A DNA stretch of 64,000 bases from Streptomyces lichenis (GCF_023218175.1 NZ_JALPTH010000002.1:124001-188000), one strand, 5' to 3'; positions 8,501-16,348 are shown, numbered from the stretch's first letter. The notes: generated from the sequence alone by a model not told the origin. A program made the numbers and translations.

Positions 8501-9532
8501 GGCATGCTCCGCTGGAACGACGTGCGGATCGCCACCCAGTCGTACTTCGGCACCCGGGTCGAGCTGCGCCTCAACGACGCCACCGAGTCCAGCATCGACC
8601 GCAAGCTGGCCGAGACCCTCTCCCCCGACGAGCCGGGCCGGGTGCTGACCGACGGCAAGCTCTTCGCCCAGGTAGCCCTGCCCCGTACCGACGGCCTGGC
8701 CGACGCCGCCGAGCTGGGCGCCGTGCTGGAGCGCACCGCCCGCCAGGTGCGCGGCGCGTGGAGCGGGGAGACCGCGCAGCCCGTACGGGTGCTGCCGCAC
8801 GTCCTGGAGCCGTACGAGCTGCCCGGCCCGGTCGCCGAGCCCCGGCGGGTGCCCATCGGGCTGGACCAGACCGCGCTGGCGCCCGTCCTGCTCGACCTGT
8901 TCGCGCACGACCAGCACCTGGTGGTGATGGGCGACAGCGAGTGCGGCAAGACCAGTCTGCTGAAGACCATCGCCGGCGGGCTGGTGGAGCGGTACGGGGA
9001 GGACGAGCTGGTCCTCGCGGTGATGGACCCGCGGCGCGGGCTGCGCGGGGTGGTGCCGGAGGAGTTCCTCGGCGGCTACGCGTACAACGCCAAGCTCTGC
9101 GGCGGGCTGGCCGCGGGCATCGCCACCGAGCTGGAGAAGCGGCTGCCGGACGACACCGCCCGGCTGGAGGACCTGGAGCCGGGCAGCTGGGGCAGCGGGC
9201 CGCGGATCGTGGTCCTGGTCGACGACTACGACGTGCTGACCACGGCCGGCCAGTCCCCGCTGGCCCCCTTCCTCCCGTACATCCCCTCGGCGGTCGACAT
9301 CGGCCTGCACTTCGTCGTCACCCGGCGGGTCGCGGGCGCCTCGCGCGGGATGTACGAGCCGCTGGTGCAGGGGCTGCGCGAGTCGGGGGCGTCGGCGATC
9401 GTGATGGCCGGCGACCGCAGCGAGGGGCAGCTGTTCCCGGGCGTCTACGCCTCCCAGCAGCCGGCCGGCCGGGGCGTGCTGATCCGCCGCGGCCAGTCCA
9501 ACCGGCTGATCCAGACGGTGTTCACCCCGTGA
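5555..9532 (+). CDS. eccC: T7SS FtsK/SpoIIIE-type ATPase EccC
   Basis: 1325 residues, full length for a fused EccCa-EccCb. Two membrane helices lie at about residues 45-90 (MSLLPVAGVMSSVVMMTVV and the following ALGALILVVTVIGSLVLVF). A cytoplasmic stalk follows, then three ATPase modules. Walker A motifs are GATGSGKSELLRTL near residue 489, GGPQSGKTTLLRTL near 840 and GDSECGKTSLLKTI near 1126. Walker B of the first is LFIVIDEFGELL near 600. The protein drives substrate export and recognises the C-terminal signals of WXG100-type substrates. All three P-loops look intact, whereas D2/D3 are often degenerate in relatives. The ATG is preceded by GGCGAGGGA. Confidence 0.95.
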   Translation: MSTRLIHRPARTTRPPAPSEARAIEAPPNLPEGKGGNIAMSLLPVAGVMSSVVMMTVVRNSQFAALGALILVVTVIGSLVLVFSQRGKAQRTRRTQREAYLAYLEDLREELSGEERARREHAGVLNPPPDSLYDIVRDPARLWERRRLDADFLRVRVGTGEMPVRDLGITDQGSSVLTPPDRFMLNEASALMDRFRTGTELPLTVPLDRVGNISVVGPREDCLRLARALMVQTAALHAPDDVGIALAVPGDRLADWEWAKWLPHLLDTDQFDGPVAARRIAPSAPQLARQLGPELRRRASYAAEVRRGLAGRDALSMSSRLLVVADGHGEDAVDLPLPDEAVGLREMGVTVLHLLERRVQEPGQVGVRITVEGDRVAIEDLREEEPIGAHGAVDEVGTPFAEGLARMLAPLRLSAESLVDAPLSGPVDFAELLGIDDVARLDLAALWAPRGERAFLRVPIGVSDSREPVLLDLKESSELGMGPHGLCVGATGSGKSELLRTLVLALVATHPPEDLALVLVDYKGGATFAPFAELPHVAGVITNLENQAGLVERVHASLAGEVKRRQQVLKDAGNVADIGHYAALRAEKRPDLEPLPHLFIVIDEFGELLTAKPDFIDLFLSIGRIGRSIGVHLLLSSQRIEGGRLKGLDTYLSYRLGLRTFSADESRTVLDTTDAFHLPPLPGFGYLKVDTSHYERFKASYVSGGYRGPARREQEEDAGPLALAYEAFNTLGEAEDSGAPQEAAGRRRETGPTELGVMVEQLEAAPTAPVRRIWLPPLPSAIALDRIAGPLSAGPRGMQLTARRGPLRVPLGVLDDPTRQWQGDWYLDLTVAGGHAAVIGGPQSGKTTLLRTLVLSLALTHTPKEVGVYGLDLAGGGLAALAGLPHVGGIASRADRERAARTVEEVRGMLALREELFREHSIDSVEQLRTLHAAGRLPQLASAEIVLVVDGFGALRDDFDELDDAVVDILKRGGGYGIHVVAGMLRWNDVRIATQSYFGTRVELRLNDATESSIDRKLAETLSPDEPGRVLTDGKLFAQVALPRTDGLADAAELGAVLERTARQVRGAWSGETAQPVRVLPHVLEPYELPGPVAEPRRVPIGLDQTALAPVLLDLFAHDQHLVVMGDSECGKTSLLKTIAGGLVERYGEDELVLAVMDPRRGLRGVVPEEFLGGYAYNAKLCGGLAAGIATELEKRLPDDTARLEDLEPGSWGSGPRIVVLVDDYDVLTTAGQSPLAPFLPYIPSAVDIGLHFVVTRRVAGASRGMYEPLVQGLRESGASAIVMAGDRSEGQLFPGVYASQQPAGRGVLIRRGQSNRLIQTVFTP

Positions 9533-9569
9533 CGACGGTGTTGACGGAGACGAAGGGCCGGACCGCCCC

Positions 9570-11033
9570 ATGACCAAGGACGTCATCGCGCTCACCGCGC
9601 GCATGCCCGACCCGTTGACCGTGCTGGCGGGGCTGCTCTCCGGCGGCCCGGACAAGCTGGTGCACACCGCCGGCCAGGACGCCGTGGTGCGGCTCTGCGA
9701 CGAGCGGGGGCGGCCGCTGGTCTCGGTGGAGGCGCCGCTGCTGGTGCAGGTGGCGGGCGAGGCGGAGCGGCTGCTGGGGGCGAGCGCTCCGCCGGTGCCG
9801 TTCTGGTGGACCGAGGTCCGGGCCACCACCGGGGTGGCGGAGGCCGAGCGGCTGGCGGGCACCTTCGCGGCCCGGCTGGCCTCGCTGGCCGGCGGTGCGG
9901 CGTGGCCGCCGGAGGCCGCGCGGTCGCTGGCCGTGGTGCCCTCCGAGAACGCCTCCGCGGGAGCTTCCCAGGGGGTGGTGGTGGCCCCGCCGGCGGACGC
10001 CGGGTCGCCCGCGGTGGACGTGCTCACCGAGCAGGTCGCCGTGGTGATCGCGGACCGGCCGGTGGTGGCGATGACGGCCTGGCTGGCGGACGCGTTCCGG
10101 GCGGCGGCCGAGGGCGGCCTCGGGCTCCAGGTGGTCAGCCCGGCCGGCACCACGCTCTCCCCCGCGGTGCGCTCCGCGCTCTCGGACTGGCCGTCCCGGT
10201 GGGTGGTGCAGGACGAGCGGGACGGCTACTACGACGGGCTGTCCGGGGCGGTGCTGGCCTGGCAGGGCGGGATGTTCGCCCCGGTCCCGGCCGAGGACTC
10301 CGGCCCGGAGGAGGACTCCGTCCCCGGGGAGCCGCGCGCCCGGGTGGCCGCCTCCTACCAGGAGGGCGTACGGGACACCGGTGAGCGGCAGTTGGCGGTG
10401 ACCTTCCGGACGGTCCGGGCCGCCGACGACCGGCTGGTGCTGGGCGGTGCCCTGGAGGCGGTGTGGCGCGAGCTGACCGGCGCGGCGCCGGCCGGCTGGG
10501 GTACGGCGGAGCCCGCCAACCTGCCCTGGTCGCCGCGCCGGCTGACGGACGTGGCCTTCGAGCGGGCGCCGGAGCCGACCTGGGCGGTGGTGGTCGGCGG
10601 CCCGGAGCGGCCCGGCCTCGCCACCGTACGGGTCGGCCGGACCACGGCGGGCGTGGAGGAGGAGGTCACCCTCGCGTTCGGCTACGGACCGGACGAGGAG
10701 CCCCCGCTGGACGCCGTGCGGCGGGCCGCCGAGGTGCTCGCCACCCGCCACCATCTGCAGTCGATGCTCGTACAACTCCGCAAAGCCCGGCGCGATCTGG
10801 CGGTGCCTCCGCGCTTCGAGGGGCCCGGGGTGCCGGTGGCGTTCGTGCTCGGCGCGGAGGAGGTGCGGGCGATGCCCGGGGACCGCGCCCGCCGTACGCC
10901 GCTGGCCGGGGCCCCGGTCCCGCTGGGCGCCACGAACCGGCCGGCGCTCTACTACCCGTTGCCCGGCGACCCGTCGGACCTGTCGGGGTGGCGGGACTTC
11001 GAGCGGCTGATGCGGCATCTGAAGGGCGAGTGA
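9570..11033 (+). CDS. DUF6177 family protein of T7SS locus
   Basis: 487 residues starting MTKDVIALTARMPDPLTVLA. There is no membrane segment or recognisable catalytic motif. The protein is mixed alpha/beta with a central WPSRWVVQDERDGYYDGLSG segment and a C-terminal part rich in aromatic residues (ALYYPLPGDPSDLSGWRDFE). It resembles the Streptomyces DUF6177 proteins found beside eccC and WXG100 genes. A cytosolic chaperone/adaptor role comparable to EspG is possible but is inference from position alone. It starts 38 bases after the eccC stop, in the same direction, with a weak AAGGG upstream. Confidence 0.75.
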   Translation: MTKDVIALTARMPDPLTVLAGLLSGGPDKLVHTAGQDAVVRLCDERGRPLVSVEAPLLVQVAGEAERLLGASAPPVPFWWTEVRATTGVAEAERLAGTFAARLASLAGGAAWPPEAARSLAVVPSENASAGASQGVVVAPPADAGSPAVDVLTEQVAVVIADRPVVAMTAWLADAFRAAAEGGLGLQVVSPAGTTLSPAVRSALSDWPSRWVVQDERDGYYDGLSGAVLAWQGGMFAPVPAEDSGPEEDSVPGEPRARVAASYQEGVRDTGERQLAVTFRTVRAADDRLVLGGALEAVWRELTGAAPAGWGTAEPANLPWSPRRLTDVAFERAPEPTWAVVVGGPERPGLATVRVGRTTAGVEEEVTLAFGYGPDEEPPLDAVRRAAEVLATRHHLQSMLVQLRKARRDLAVPPRFEGPGVPVAFVLGAEEVRAMPGDRARRTPLAGAPVPLGATNRPALYYPLPGDPSDLSGWRDFERLMRHLKGE

Positions 11034-11230
11034 GCCGGGGGCGCCGGGCCGGTGGCCGGCGCCTGTGTCATGCCTTCGTCACAGGTAGGTGAGGGTCCGG
11101 TGATTGCCGATTGCAGCCGCGACGCTTGACTTGATAGGCATGTCGTACATTCGATCCATACGATCGACGCGGTCGCTGCGGTGGCCCGCCTCGGTCGCAG
11201 CAGTCTTCCATCGCAACGGGGGTGGTTCCG

Positions 11231-11563
11231 ATGAAGTTCGACATGGGGGCGCAGGTCCTGTCGACCCTGATGTCCAAGTCGCAGAGTTCGAGCACCGATC
11301 TCGGCCTGCTGATCCGTCAGCTGATCCAGGCGGCGGCGCCCCTGGAGGGCAAGTTCCAGGGCTCGGGCAAGGTGGCGTTCGACTCGTTCAAGTCGCGGTC
11401 CGACGAGATCACGGCGGCGCTGAACAGCGCGCTGTCCGGCATCCTGGGCGGCCAGTCGGGCATGGAGACGGCGTTCGGCACCGGTGACACCGAGCAGGGC
11501 GACAACGCCAAGACGACCGAGTCGTCGGCCAACTTCGACGCCGCGCGCTTCGGGGGCCGCTAG
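11231..11563 (+). CDS. WXG100-type T7SS substrate with Phe in place of Trp
   Basis: 110 residues, predicted as two helices separated by a turn. The turn reads LEGKFQGSGKVAFDSFKSR near residues 40-58. The canonical W-x-G of ESAT-6/CFP-10 proteins is therefore F-Q-G, followed by the usual small residue and phenylalanine spacing. Length and helical pattern fit the WXG100 superfamily. These proteins are exported as helical-hairpin dimers by EccC-type machines and often chaperone larger substrates. The ATG at 11231 has GGGGGTGG upstream; a GTG at 11222 is in frame but lacks spacing. A partner small protein gene follows 148 bases downstream. Confidence 0.8.
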   Translation: MKFDMGAQVLSTLMSKSQSSSTDLGLLIRQLIQAAAPLEGKFQGSGKVAFDSFKSRSDEITAALNSALSGILGGQSGMETAFGTGDTEQGDNAKTTESSANFDAARFGGR

Positions 11564-11711
11564 CCCCGAGCCGTACGGCACCGGGCCGCCGGCCCCGAGC
11601 CGTACGGCGCACCCGCACACCCGACCCGTACACCGGTCGGGCCCGCGCACCGAATCCGGGCGGGCCGCCGACCCCGTACACCGATCCGAAACCACGGGGA
11701 GCTGAAAGCCG

Positions 11712-12014
11712 ATGACCGATCGTCGTGCGTACGACACCGGTGCGTCCTCCGAGGCGCAGACCAACATCCAGGCGGTGGTCGCCCGCCTGGAACAGGTGAT
11801 GACGGCACGCGACGCCCAGGTGGCGGCGGCGATGACCGACTTCGCCGCCGACGGCGTGGCCGACGAGTACCACGGCAAGGAGCTGCGCTGGAAGTCGGCC
11901 TCCCAGGAGGTCCGCAACATCATCCAGCTGCTCAAGACGACGCTGGAGAAGAACGACGTGACCGCGCAGCAGACCCTGCAGCGCGCCAAGGCCGCGGTCG
12001 ACGGCATCGGCTGA
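11712..12014 (+). CDS. ESAT-6-like small T7SS protein
   Basis: 100 residues, almost entirely helical. The central motif DEYHGKELRWKSASQEVRNI takes the place of the WXG turn. Streptomyces homologues are annotated as pore-forming ESAT-6 family proteins. It is likely the heterodimer partner of the preceding WXG100 protein, by analogy with the EsxA/EsxB pairing (known for the family, inferred here). GGGGAGC lies before the ATG. Its final codons and stop are the template for the 48-bp tandem repeats that begin at 12003. Confidence 0.8.
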   Translation: MTDRRAYDTGASSEAQTNIQAVVARLEQVMTARDAQVAAAMTDFAADGVADEYHGKELRWKSASQEVRNIIQLLKTTLEKNDVTAQQTLQRAKAAVDGIG

Positions 12015-12158
12015 GCCAGGTCCGGGGAGTCGGCCGGGCTACGGCCGCGGCCGCCGGCACCGGCTGAGCCGCGGTCCGGAGCATCGGCCGGGCCGCGGCC
12101 GCCGGCACCGGCTGAGCCGCGGTCCGGGGCATCGACCGGGCCGCGGCCGCCGGCACCG
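12003..12158 (+). repeat. 48-bp tandem repeat array, about 3 units
   Basis: The 10-mer CCGCCGGCAC recurs at 12051, 12099 and 12147, an exact period of 48. Each unit carries a degraded copy of the 3' end of the upstream gene: GGCATCGGCTGAGCC in the gene, GGCACCGGCTGAGCC in the repeats. The array fills most of the 275-base gap before the DUF6507 gene, so it probably arose by local duplication. A related GGCACC-rich stretch continues to about 12230. Confidence 0.85.
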
Positions 12159-12289
12159 GACACCACGGCACCGGGCACCACGGCACCGGCCGCCGGCCGC
12201 GGTCGACGGCACCGGCCGACCGGGCACCAGGTCGGCACCACGGCCGGCATCACGGCCGCGTCACGCGAAGAAGTCACGGGGGAGCGTTC

Positions 12290-12715
12290 ATGACGGGATG
12301 GGACATCCAGCCCCAGGGCGTACAGGGCCAGCTCAAGGTTGTCGGCACCCATGCCGGTGATCTGGAGAAGGCCCTGAACACCCTGGTCACCGATATGCAG
12401 GAGGCCGCGCAGGCGGCCGGGACGGCGGTGCCGGGCTCGGCGGCCGAGACGCCCTTGCAGGGGCCGACGGCCTCCGGCAAGCCGCTCACCCGGAAGGCGA
12501 GCGGACCGGTGGGCGCGGCGCTCGCCGAGTACATGAACGGGCGCAAGACCACCCACTTCGAGCCGATGGCGCAGCGCATCCAGGCGGCGGTGCTGGGCGC
12601 CGCCAAGGCGACCAACGAGTACGTCCAGGGCGACTTGGACCAGGCCAAGGAGGCCCAGGACGCGGCGCGCCAGGTCCGTCTGGACCTGCTGAAGGAGCCC
12701 GGGGGCAAGAAGTGA
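12290..12715 (+). CDS. DUF6507 family T7SS-associated protein
   Basis: 141 residues starting MTGWDIQPQGVQGQLKVVGT, predicted helical, with no membrane segment. The opening GWDI-P-GVQG and the helical, WXG100-like length match the Streptomyces DUF6507 family found immediately upstream of large T7SS toxin genes. By analogy with Lap and WXG helper proteins of LXG toxins, it is likely a dedicated targeting partner for the toxin that follows. A strong GGGGGAGCG site precedes the ATG. Its TGA overlaps the GTG start of the toxin gene (GTGA at 12712-12715), so the two are probably translated together. Confidence 0.75.
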   Translation: MTGWDIQPQGVQGQLKVVGTHAGDLEKALNTLVTDMQEAAQAAGTAVPGSAAETPLQGPTASGKPLTRKASGPVGAALAEYMNGRKTTHFEPMAQRIQAAVLGAAKATNEYVQGDLDQAKEAQDAARQVRLDLLKEPGGKK

Positions 12716-15648
12716 GCGAGAACCAGCCGGTCAACCCCGCCGAGGTCCCCGTCTTCACCGGCGACCTGGAAGTGCTCGACGCGAAGGTGAAGGCGCTCTC
12801 CGGCACCGGCGGCAAGATCGCCACCGCGGCCGGCGACGTGCACACCTCCTTCGGCGGGCTGCGCGCCTTCTACCAGGCCCCCGAGGCGGAGCAGCTGTTC
12901 GCCACCACCCAGCCGGTGAAGGACAAGGCCCTCGCCATCAGCGGGGACATGTGCACCATCACGGGCGCACTGGGCTCGTACGCGAGCGAGGTCCGGCCCC
13001 TGAAGCAGAAGCTGGACGACCTGCGCCAGGCCGCCGTCGACTTCCGGACGAAGATCGCCGAGGACGACAAGTGGCGTGAGGACGGCGACCTGGTCGAGGA
13101 GAACAACGACCGCCGCAACGAGATCGCCGAGGTCTGGACCCAGTTCCAGGCCGCCGAGCGCTCCGCCCACGCCAAGATCGTCGCCCTGGTCGGCGGCAAG
13201 GCCCTCAAGGTCAACGACGGCTCCAACGGCGAGGGCATGTACGGCTACGACGCCGAGGCGCTCAAGGGGGCCAAGAGCCTGCCGTGGGGCGAGGCGGTGG
13301 AGGAGTCCACGCCCTGGTGGCAGGTGTGGGAGCACGCCTACGACTTCGGCAAGGGCATCATCGTCGACGGGGTGTGGGGCACCATCAAGGGGCTGGGCAC
13401 CCTGGTCGGCTTCCAGGGCTGGGACGCCGCCGGGCAGGCCTGGAAGGGGCTGGGGCAGCTGGCCACCGGTCTGGCCATCACGGCGACCCCGCTGGCCGCC
13501 GTCTACTGGACGGCCGACGACAAGGACCTGCCGGCGTGGCTGCGGGACTCCCGTACCGCGATGAAGGAGACCGGCAAGGCGCTGGTCGCCTGGGACCAGT
13601 GGGGCTCCAACCCGGCGCGGGCCGCGGGCGCGGTCACCTTCAACGTGCTGACCACCGTGTTCACCGGTGGCGCGGGCGGTGCGGCGGCCGGCGCGGGCAA
13701 GGCGGGCGCGGTGGCCAAGGCGATCTCCTTCGCGGGCAAGGCGGGGCGGGCGATCGACCCGGCCACGTACCTCTTCAAGGGCGCCGGCATGGGCTTCACC
13801 AAGATCGGTGACGCCATGTCCGGCATCAGGGCCATGGGCAACATCGACATTCCCGCCATCCCCGAGGGCACCGTCATCCTCCCCGAGGGCTCCCTCGCGC
13901 TCCCCGACGGCACCATCCGGCTCCCCGACGGTGCCGAGCTGCCGCCGGGCGGCATCGAGATCCCCGCCGACGCGGTCCGCCTCCCGGAGGGCGCCGCCGT
14001 CCCACCGGGCGCGGTCGACCTGGGCGACGGCGTGGTGAAGCTCCCCGAGGACACCCCGGTCCCGGCCGGGGCGACCCCCCTGGAGGAGGGCACCGTCGCC
14101 CTCCCCAAGGACACCCCGGCCATCCCCCAGGACTCCCTCCCCCTCCAGCAGGTGGACGAGGCCTCGGACGCCCGGTACTTCGACCGCGAGGGCAACCTCC
14201 TCGACGGGCACGGCAAGGTCGTCAGCTCCTCCAAGGACGCGCCCACGGACGTCGTGGACCGCGCGACCCTCGACGGCACCCCCGACGCCCCCACCTCCGG
14301 CGCGGACAACCCCCGCGTGGACACCCCGCAGAAGGTCCCCGCCCTGGCCGGCGCCGCCGTCCACACGGGCGACAACGCCCCGATCCACCTGGGCGGCGAC
14401 CTGGACACCAACCTCGGCGACGTGGGACGCGTCGGCGACGACCTCCCGGGCCACGTGGGCGACGACCTCCCGGCCCGCCTCGGCGACGACGCGCCGGGCC
14501 GCGGCCCGGGCGGGCATGCGCCGGGCGGACTGGGGAACCACGGCCCGGGCGGGCTGGGCGACCACCTGCCCGGTGGGCGGGCGGGGGACCACCTGCCTTC
14601 CGGCCACGCCGGCGACCACCTGCCGGGTGGCAGCGCGGGCGACCACCTGCCCTCCAACAGCCTCGACCACACGCCCCCGGGCGGCCACGGCGACGGACCC
14701 GGCACGGGCGGGAACGGTCATGAGGCCCCGGGTGGCCACGGTGACGGGCCCGGTACGGGCGGGAACGGTCATGAGGCCCCGGGCGGACATGGCGACGGGC
14801 CCGGCACGGGCGGTCACGGCGACGGGCCGGGCACCGGTGCCGTGGACGAGGGCGCGGCGGGCGCGGACGACGCCGGGCGCGCGGGGGACGAGGGAAACCC
14901 CGTCGGTCATGCGGGTGATGGGACGGACGTCGACCCCGACAACGTCCCTCCTCACGAGAGGGACACGCGTGAGGCCGGTGGAAGCGTCGTCGACGACGCG
15001 GCCCGCCGCGCGGCAGATCCCATCACCATCGGTGACCAGCCGCTCCCTCCGGCCGGCCCGGGGGAGAAGGTGCTGGGCGTGCTGGAAGAAAGTCGCGTGC
15101 GGCGAGACAAGAACAACCTCATCTCACTCGTCGATGGCCGTCCGGTCGAGCACTGGCTCAAGGACCTCGCCTTCCAGCGCGCGACCCTCTACCGGGAAGC
15201 GAAGGAGCTGGGCACCTTCCCGCGAAAGCAGACAGGCGCATGCATAGGCCCGGTTATGGATCTTCGTACAGGAATGGTCGTCGAAGGCATCAATGGCAAG
15301 GCCACCAATATCATTCCGGAGGGACGAGTGCATCCCACCGTGGCAGCGAGGCAGGCGGAACTGCATCCTCAGCCCGCTCCGGACCATCCATTGGGTCATG
15401 CCGAGGTGAAGGCGGTCAACGAGTTGCTCTGGGAGCGTCGGAAGCGTGGCCTGCCGGACGATGAGTCCGCTCTGTCCGAACTCCGAGCTTCCATCGAGTT
15501 CCCGTACATGAACCACCGAAAGACCGACCTTCCCGGACGCCCCGCCCCCTTCTGTGCGAACTGCCACCATATGCTGGATGGCGTGGACAGTGCGCATGGC
15601 AGGTTCACAGGCAACCCGGCCTCTGACGAAAACTGGATTCCCGAATGA
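12712..15648 (+). CDS. T7SS polymorphic toxin with C-terminal YwqJ-like deaminase domain
   Basis: 978 residues. Residues 1-200 are helical and WXG/LXG-like, the probable secretion domain. Residues 210-370 hold hydrophobic and Gly/Ala-rich segments (TIKGLGTLVGFQGWDAAGQA; AGGAAAGAGKAGAVAKAISF) typical of the translocation part of such toxins. Residues 382-480 repeat LPEG/LPDG turns, about 573-650 repeat GDDLP/GDHLPGG, and 656-706 repeat a 17-residue Gly/His unit. The C-terminal domain (about 785-978) has ACIGPVMDLRTGMVVEGING, then HAEVKAVNELL with His896 and Glu898, then PAPFCANCHHML with Cys948 and Cys951. HAE plus PxxxCxxC is the zinc-site pattern of the cytidine-deaminase fold; the arrangement matches YwqJ-type toxins. 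The stop overlaps the immunity gene. The target nucleotide or nucleic acid is unknown. Confidence 0.85.
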   Translation: MSENQPVNPAEVPVFTGDLEVLDAKVKALSGTGGKIATAAGDVHTSFGGLRAFYQAPEAEQLFATTQPVKDKALAISGDMCTITGALGSYASEVRPLKQKLDDLRQAAVDFRTKIAEDDKWREDGDLVEENNDRRNEIAEVWTQFQAAERSAHAKIVALVGGKALKVNDGSNGEGMYGYDAEALKGAKSLPWGEAVEESTPWWQVWEHAYDFGKGIIVDGVWGTIKGLGTLVGFQGWDAAGQAWKGLGQLATGLAITATPLAAVYWTADDKDLPAWLRDSRTAMKETGKALVAWDQWGSNPARAAGAVTFNVLTTVFTGGAGGAAAGAGKAGAVAKAISFAGKAGRAIDPATYLFKGAGMGFTKIGDAMSGIRAMGNIDIPAIPEGTVILPEGSLALPDGTIRLPDGAELPPGGIEIPADAVRLPEGAAVPPGAVDLGDGVVKLPEDTPVPAGATPLEEGTVALPKDTPAIPQDSLPLQQVDEASDARYFDREGNLLDGHGKVVSSSKDAPTDVVDRATLDGTPDAPTSGADNPRVDTPQKVPALAGAAVHTGDNAPIHLGGDLDTNLGDVGRVGDDLPGHVGDDLPARLGDDAPGRGPGGHAPGGLGNHGPGGLGDHLPGGRAGDHLPSGHAGDHLPGGSAGDHLPSNSLDHTPPGGHGDGPGTGGNGHEAPGGHGDGPGTGGNGHEAPGGHGDGPGTGGHGDGPGTGAVDEGAAGADDAGRAGDEGNPVGHAGDGTDVDPDNVPPHERDTREAGGSVVDDAARRAADPITIGDQPLPPAGPGEKVLGVLEESRVRRDKNNLISLVDGRPVEHWLKDLAFQRATLYREAKELGTFPRKQTGACIGPVMDLRTGMVVEGINGKATNIIPEGRVHPTVAARQAELHPQPAPDHPLGHAEVKAVNELLWERRKRGLPDDESALSELRASIEFPYMNHRKTDLPGRPAPFCANCHHMLDGVDSAHGRFTGNPASDENWIPE
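14677..14829 (+). repeat. 51-bp in-frame tandem repeat in toxin linker
   Basis: Units start at 14677, 14728 and 14779; the third diverges in its last part. Each unit encodes the 17 residues PGGHGDGPGTGGNGHEA. The repeat is in frame, so it lengthens a flexible Gly/His/Asp linker between the translocation region and the deaminase domain. The DNA copies are nearly identical, which suggests recent expansion. Confidence 0.9.
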
Positions 15649-16016
15649 CCGAGGTAGTGCGCATTGATATCGACGCCCCGGACGTCGACATGGACGGCGG
15701 CGGACGCCTTCTCCACCAGGGAAAGCCGTTCACGGGTGAAGTGACCGAACACTTGGCGGGTGCGCTCGTCAGCCTGGACGGCTATGTGGACGGCGTTCAG
15801 CACGGCATAAGCCAGGAGTGGTACAAGAACGGCACCCTGCGCTCAGAAGGAAGAACGCACCATTCCCGTCCCGTAGGCCTCTGGCGAGAATGGCATGCGA
15901 ACGGTCGACTCGCCTCCGAGCAGGTCTTCTCCGAGGACGGCATGACCCTTGTCGCGGAAGCGACGTGGGACGAGCAGGGACATCAGACCAAGGAATGGCG
16001 CAAGGTGGCCGAATAG
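15645..16016 (+). CDS. YwqK/MORN-type immunity protein to the deaminase toxin
   Basis: 123 residues. It contains three MORN-like beta-hairpins: GKPFTGEVTEHL, then GVQHGISQEWYKNGTLRSEG, then VGLWREWHANGRLASEQVF. The Y/H-x-NG-x-L-x-S/E pattern is that of the YwqK family, the known antitoxin partner of YwqJ in Bacillus. Its ATG overlaps the toxin stop (ATGA at 15645-15648), as expected for toxin-immunity pairs that must be made together. It is expected to act in the cytoplasm by binding the deaminase domain. Base composition is slightly less GC-rich than neighbouring genes from about 15.2 kb on, consistent with the exchangeable toxin tip and immunity gene being acquired as a unit. Confidence 0.85.
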   Translation: MTEVVRIDIDAPDVDMDGGGRLLHQGKPFTGEVTEHLAGALVSLDGYVDGVQHGISQEWYKNGTLRSEGRTHHSRPVGLWREWHANGRLASEQVFSEDGMTLVAEATWDEQGHQTKEWRKVAE

Positions 16017-16139
16017 GACGTACTGGGCGTCTCCGGCTCGCAGTACGAGTTCGCCCACCTGTGGATCGACGCCATCCAGACGTACTGGCTGGAGCGCCTC
16101 GGCTCGGCGAGATAGTGCCGGCCGCCATCCAGGCCCCAG

Positions 16140-16348
16140 ACAGCACACAACCACCAGGAGGACTGGATCCATGCCTCTCGTCAGACCCTCCGGTCGGAGG
16201 GTGCGGTCCGAGGGGGCTTTCCGCGGGGCGAGTTAAGAAAGTGGCACCGTAACGGCACGCCGGCATCCCGAAAGTTCCTCGGCGACTTCGGGTCCTCGCT
16301 CCGGGAACACGAGACCCGGGACGAGCAGGGCGTGCCGACGGGGCCCGC
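16140..16348 (+). pseudogene. decayed second YwqK/MORN immunity gene copy
   Basis: In one plus-strand frame (codons at 16140+3n) the DNA reads NHQEDWIHASRQTLRSEG, then FPRGELRKWHRNGTPASRKF, then LREHETRDEQG. This aligns with the intact immunity protein just upstream (QEWYKNGTLRSEG; GLWREWHANGRLASEQVF; EATWDEQG). There is no start codon with a ribosome-binding site, and the 5' part is missing. Between the intact gene and this copy, 16020-16115 encodes another unmatched remnant (VSGSQYEFAHLWIDAIQTYW). The region looks like a scar of earlier toxin/immunity exchange. The similarity was found by eye and needs alignment. Confidence 0.65.

Noticed and set aside
5786..10153. Open frame of 1455 codons on the minus strand opposite eccC
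   Set aside because: High GC keeps antisense frames free of stops. The translation is His/Gly/Arg/Gln-rich with no domain, and eccC on the plus strand has clear motifs.
11126..11170. TTGACT at 11126-11131 as a promoter for the WXG100 gene
   Set aside because: No acceptable -10 hexamer at 16-19 bases; kept only as a weak possibility.
14677..14829. Regular repeats that might be a CRISPR array
   Set aside because: The repeats are contiguous, in frame within the toxin gene and lack unique spacers. No cas genes are present.
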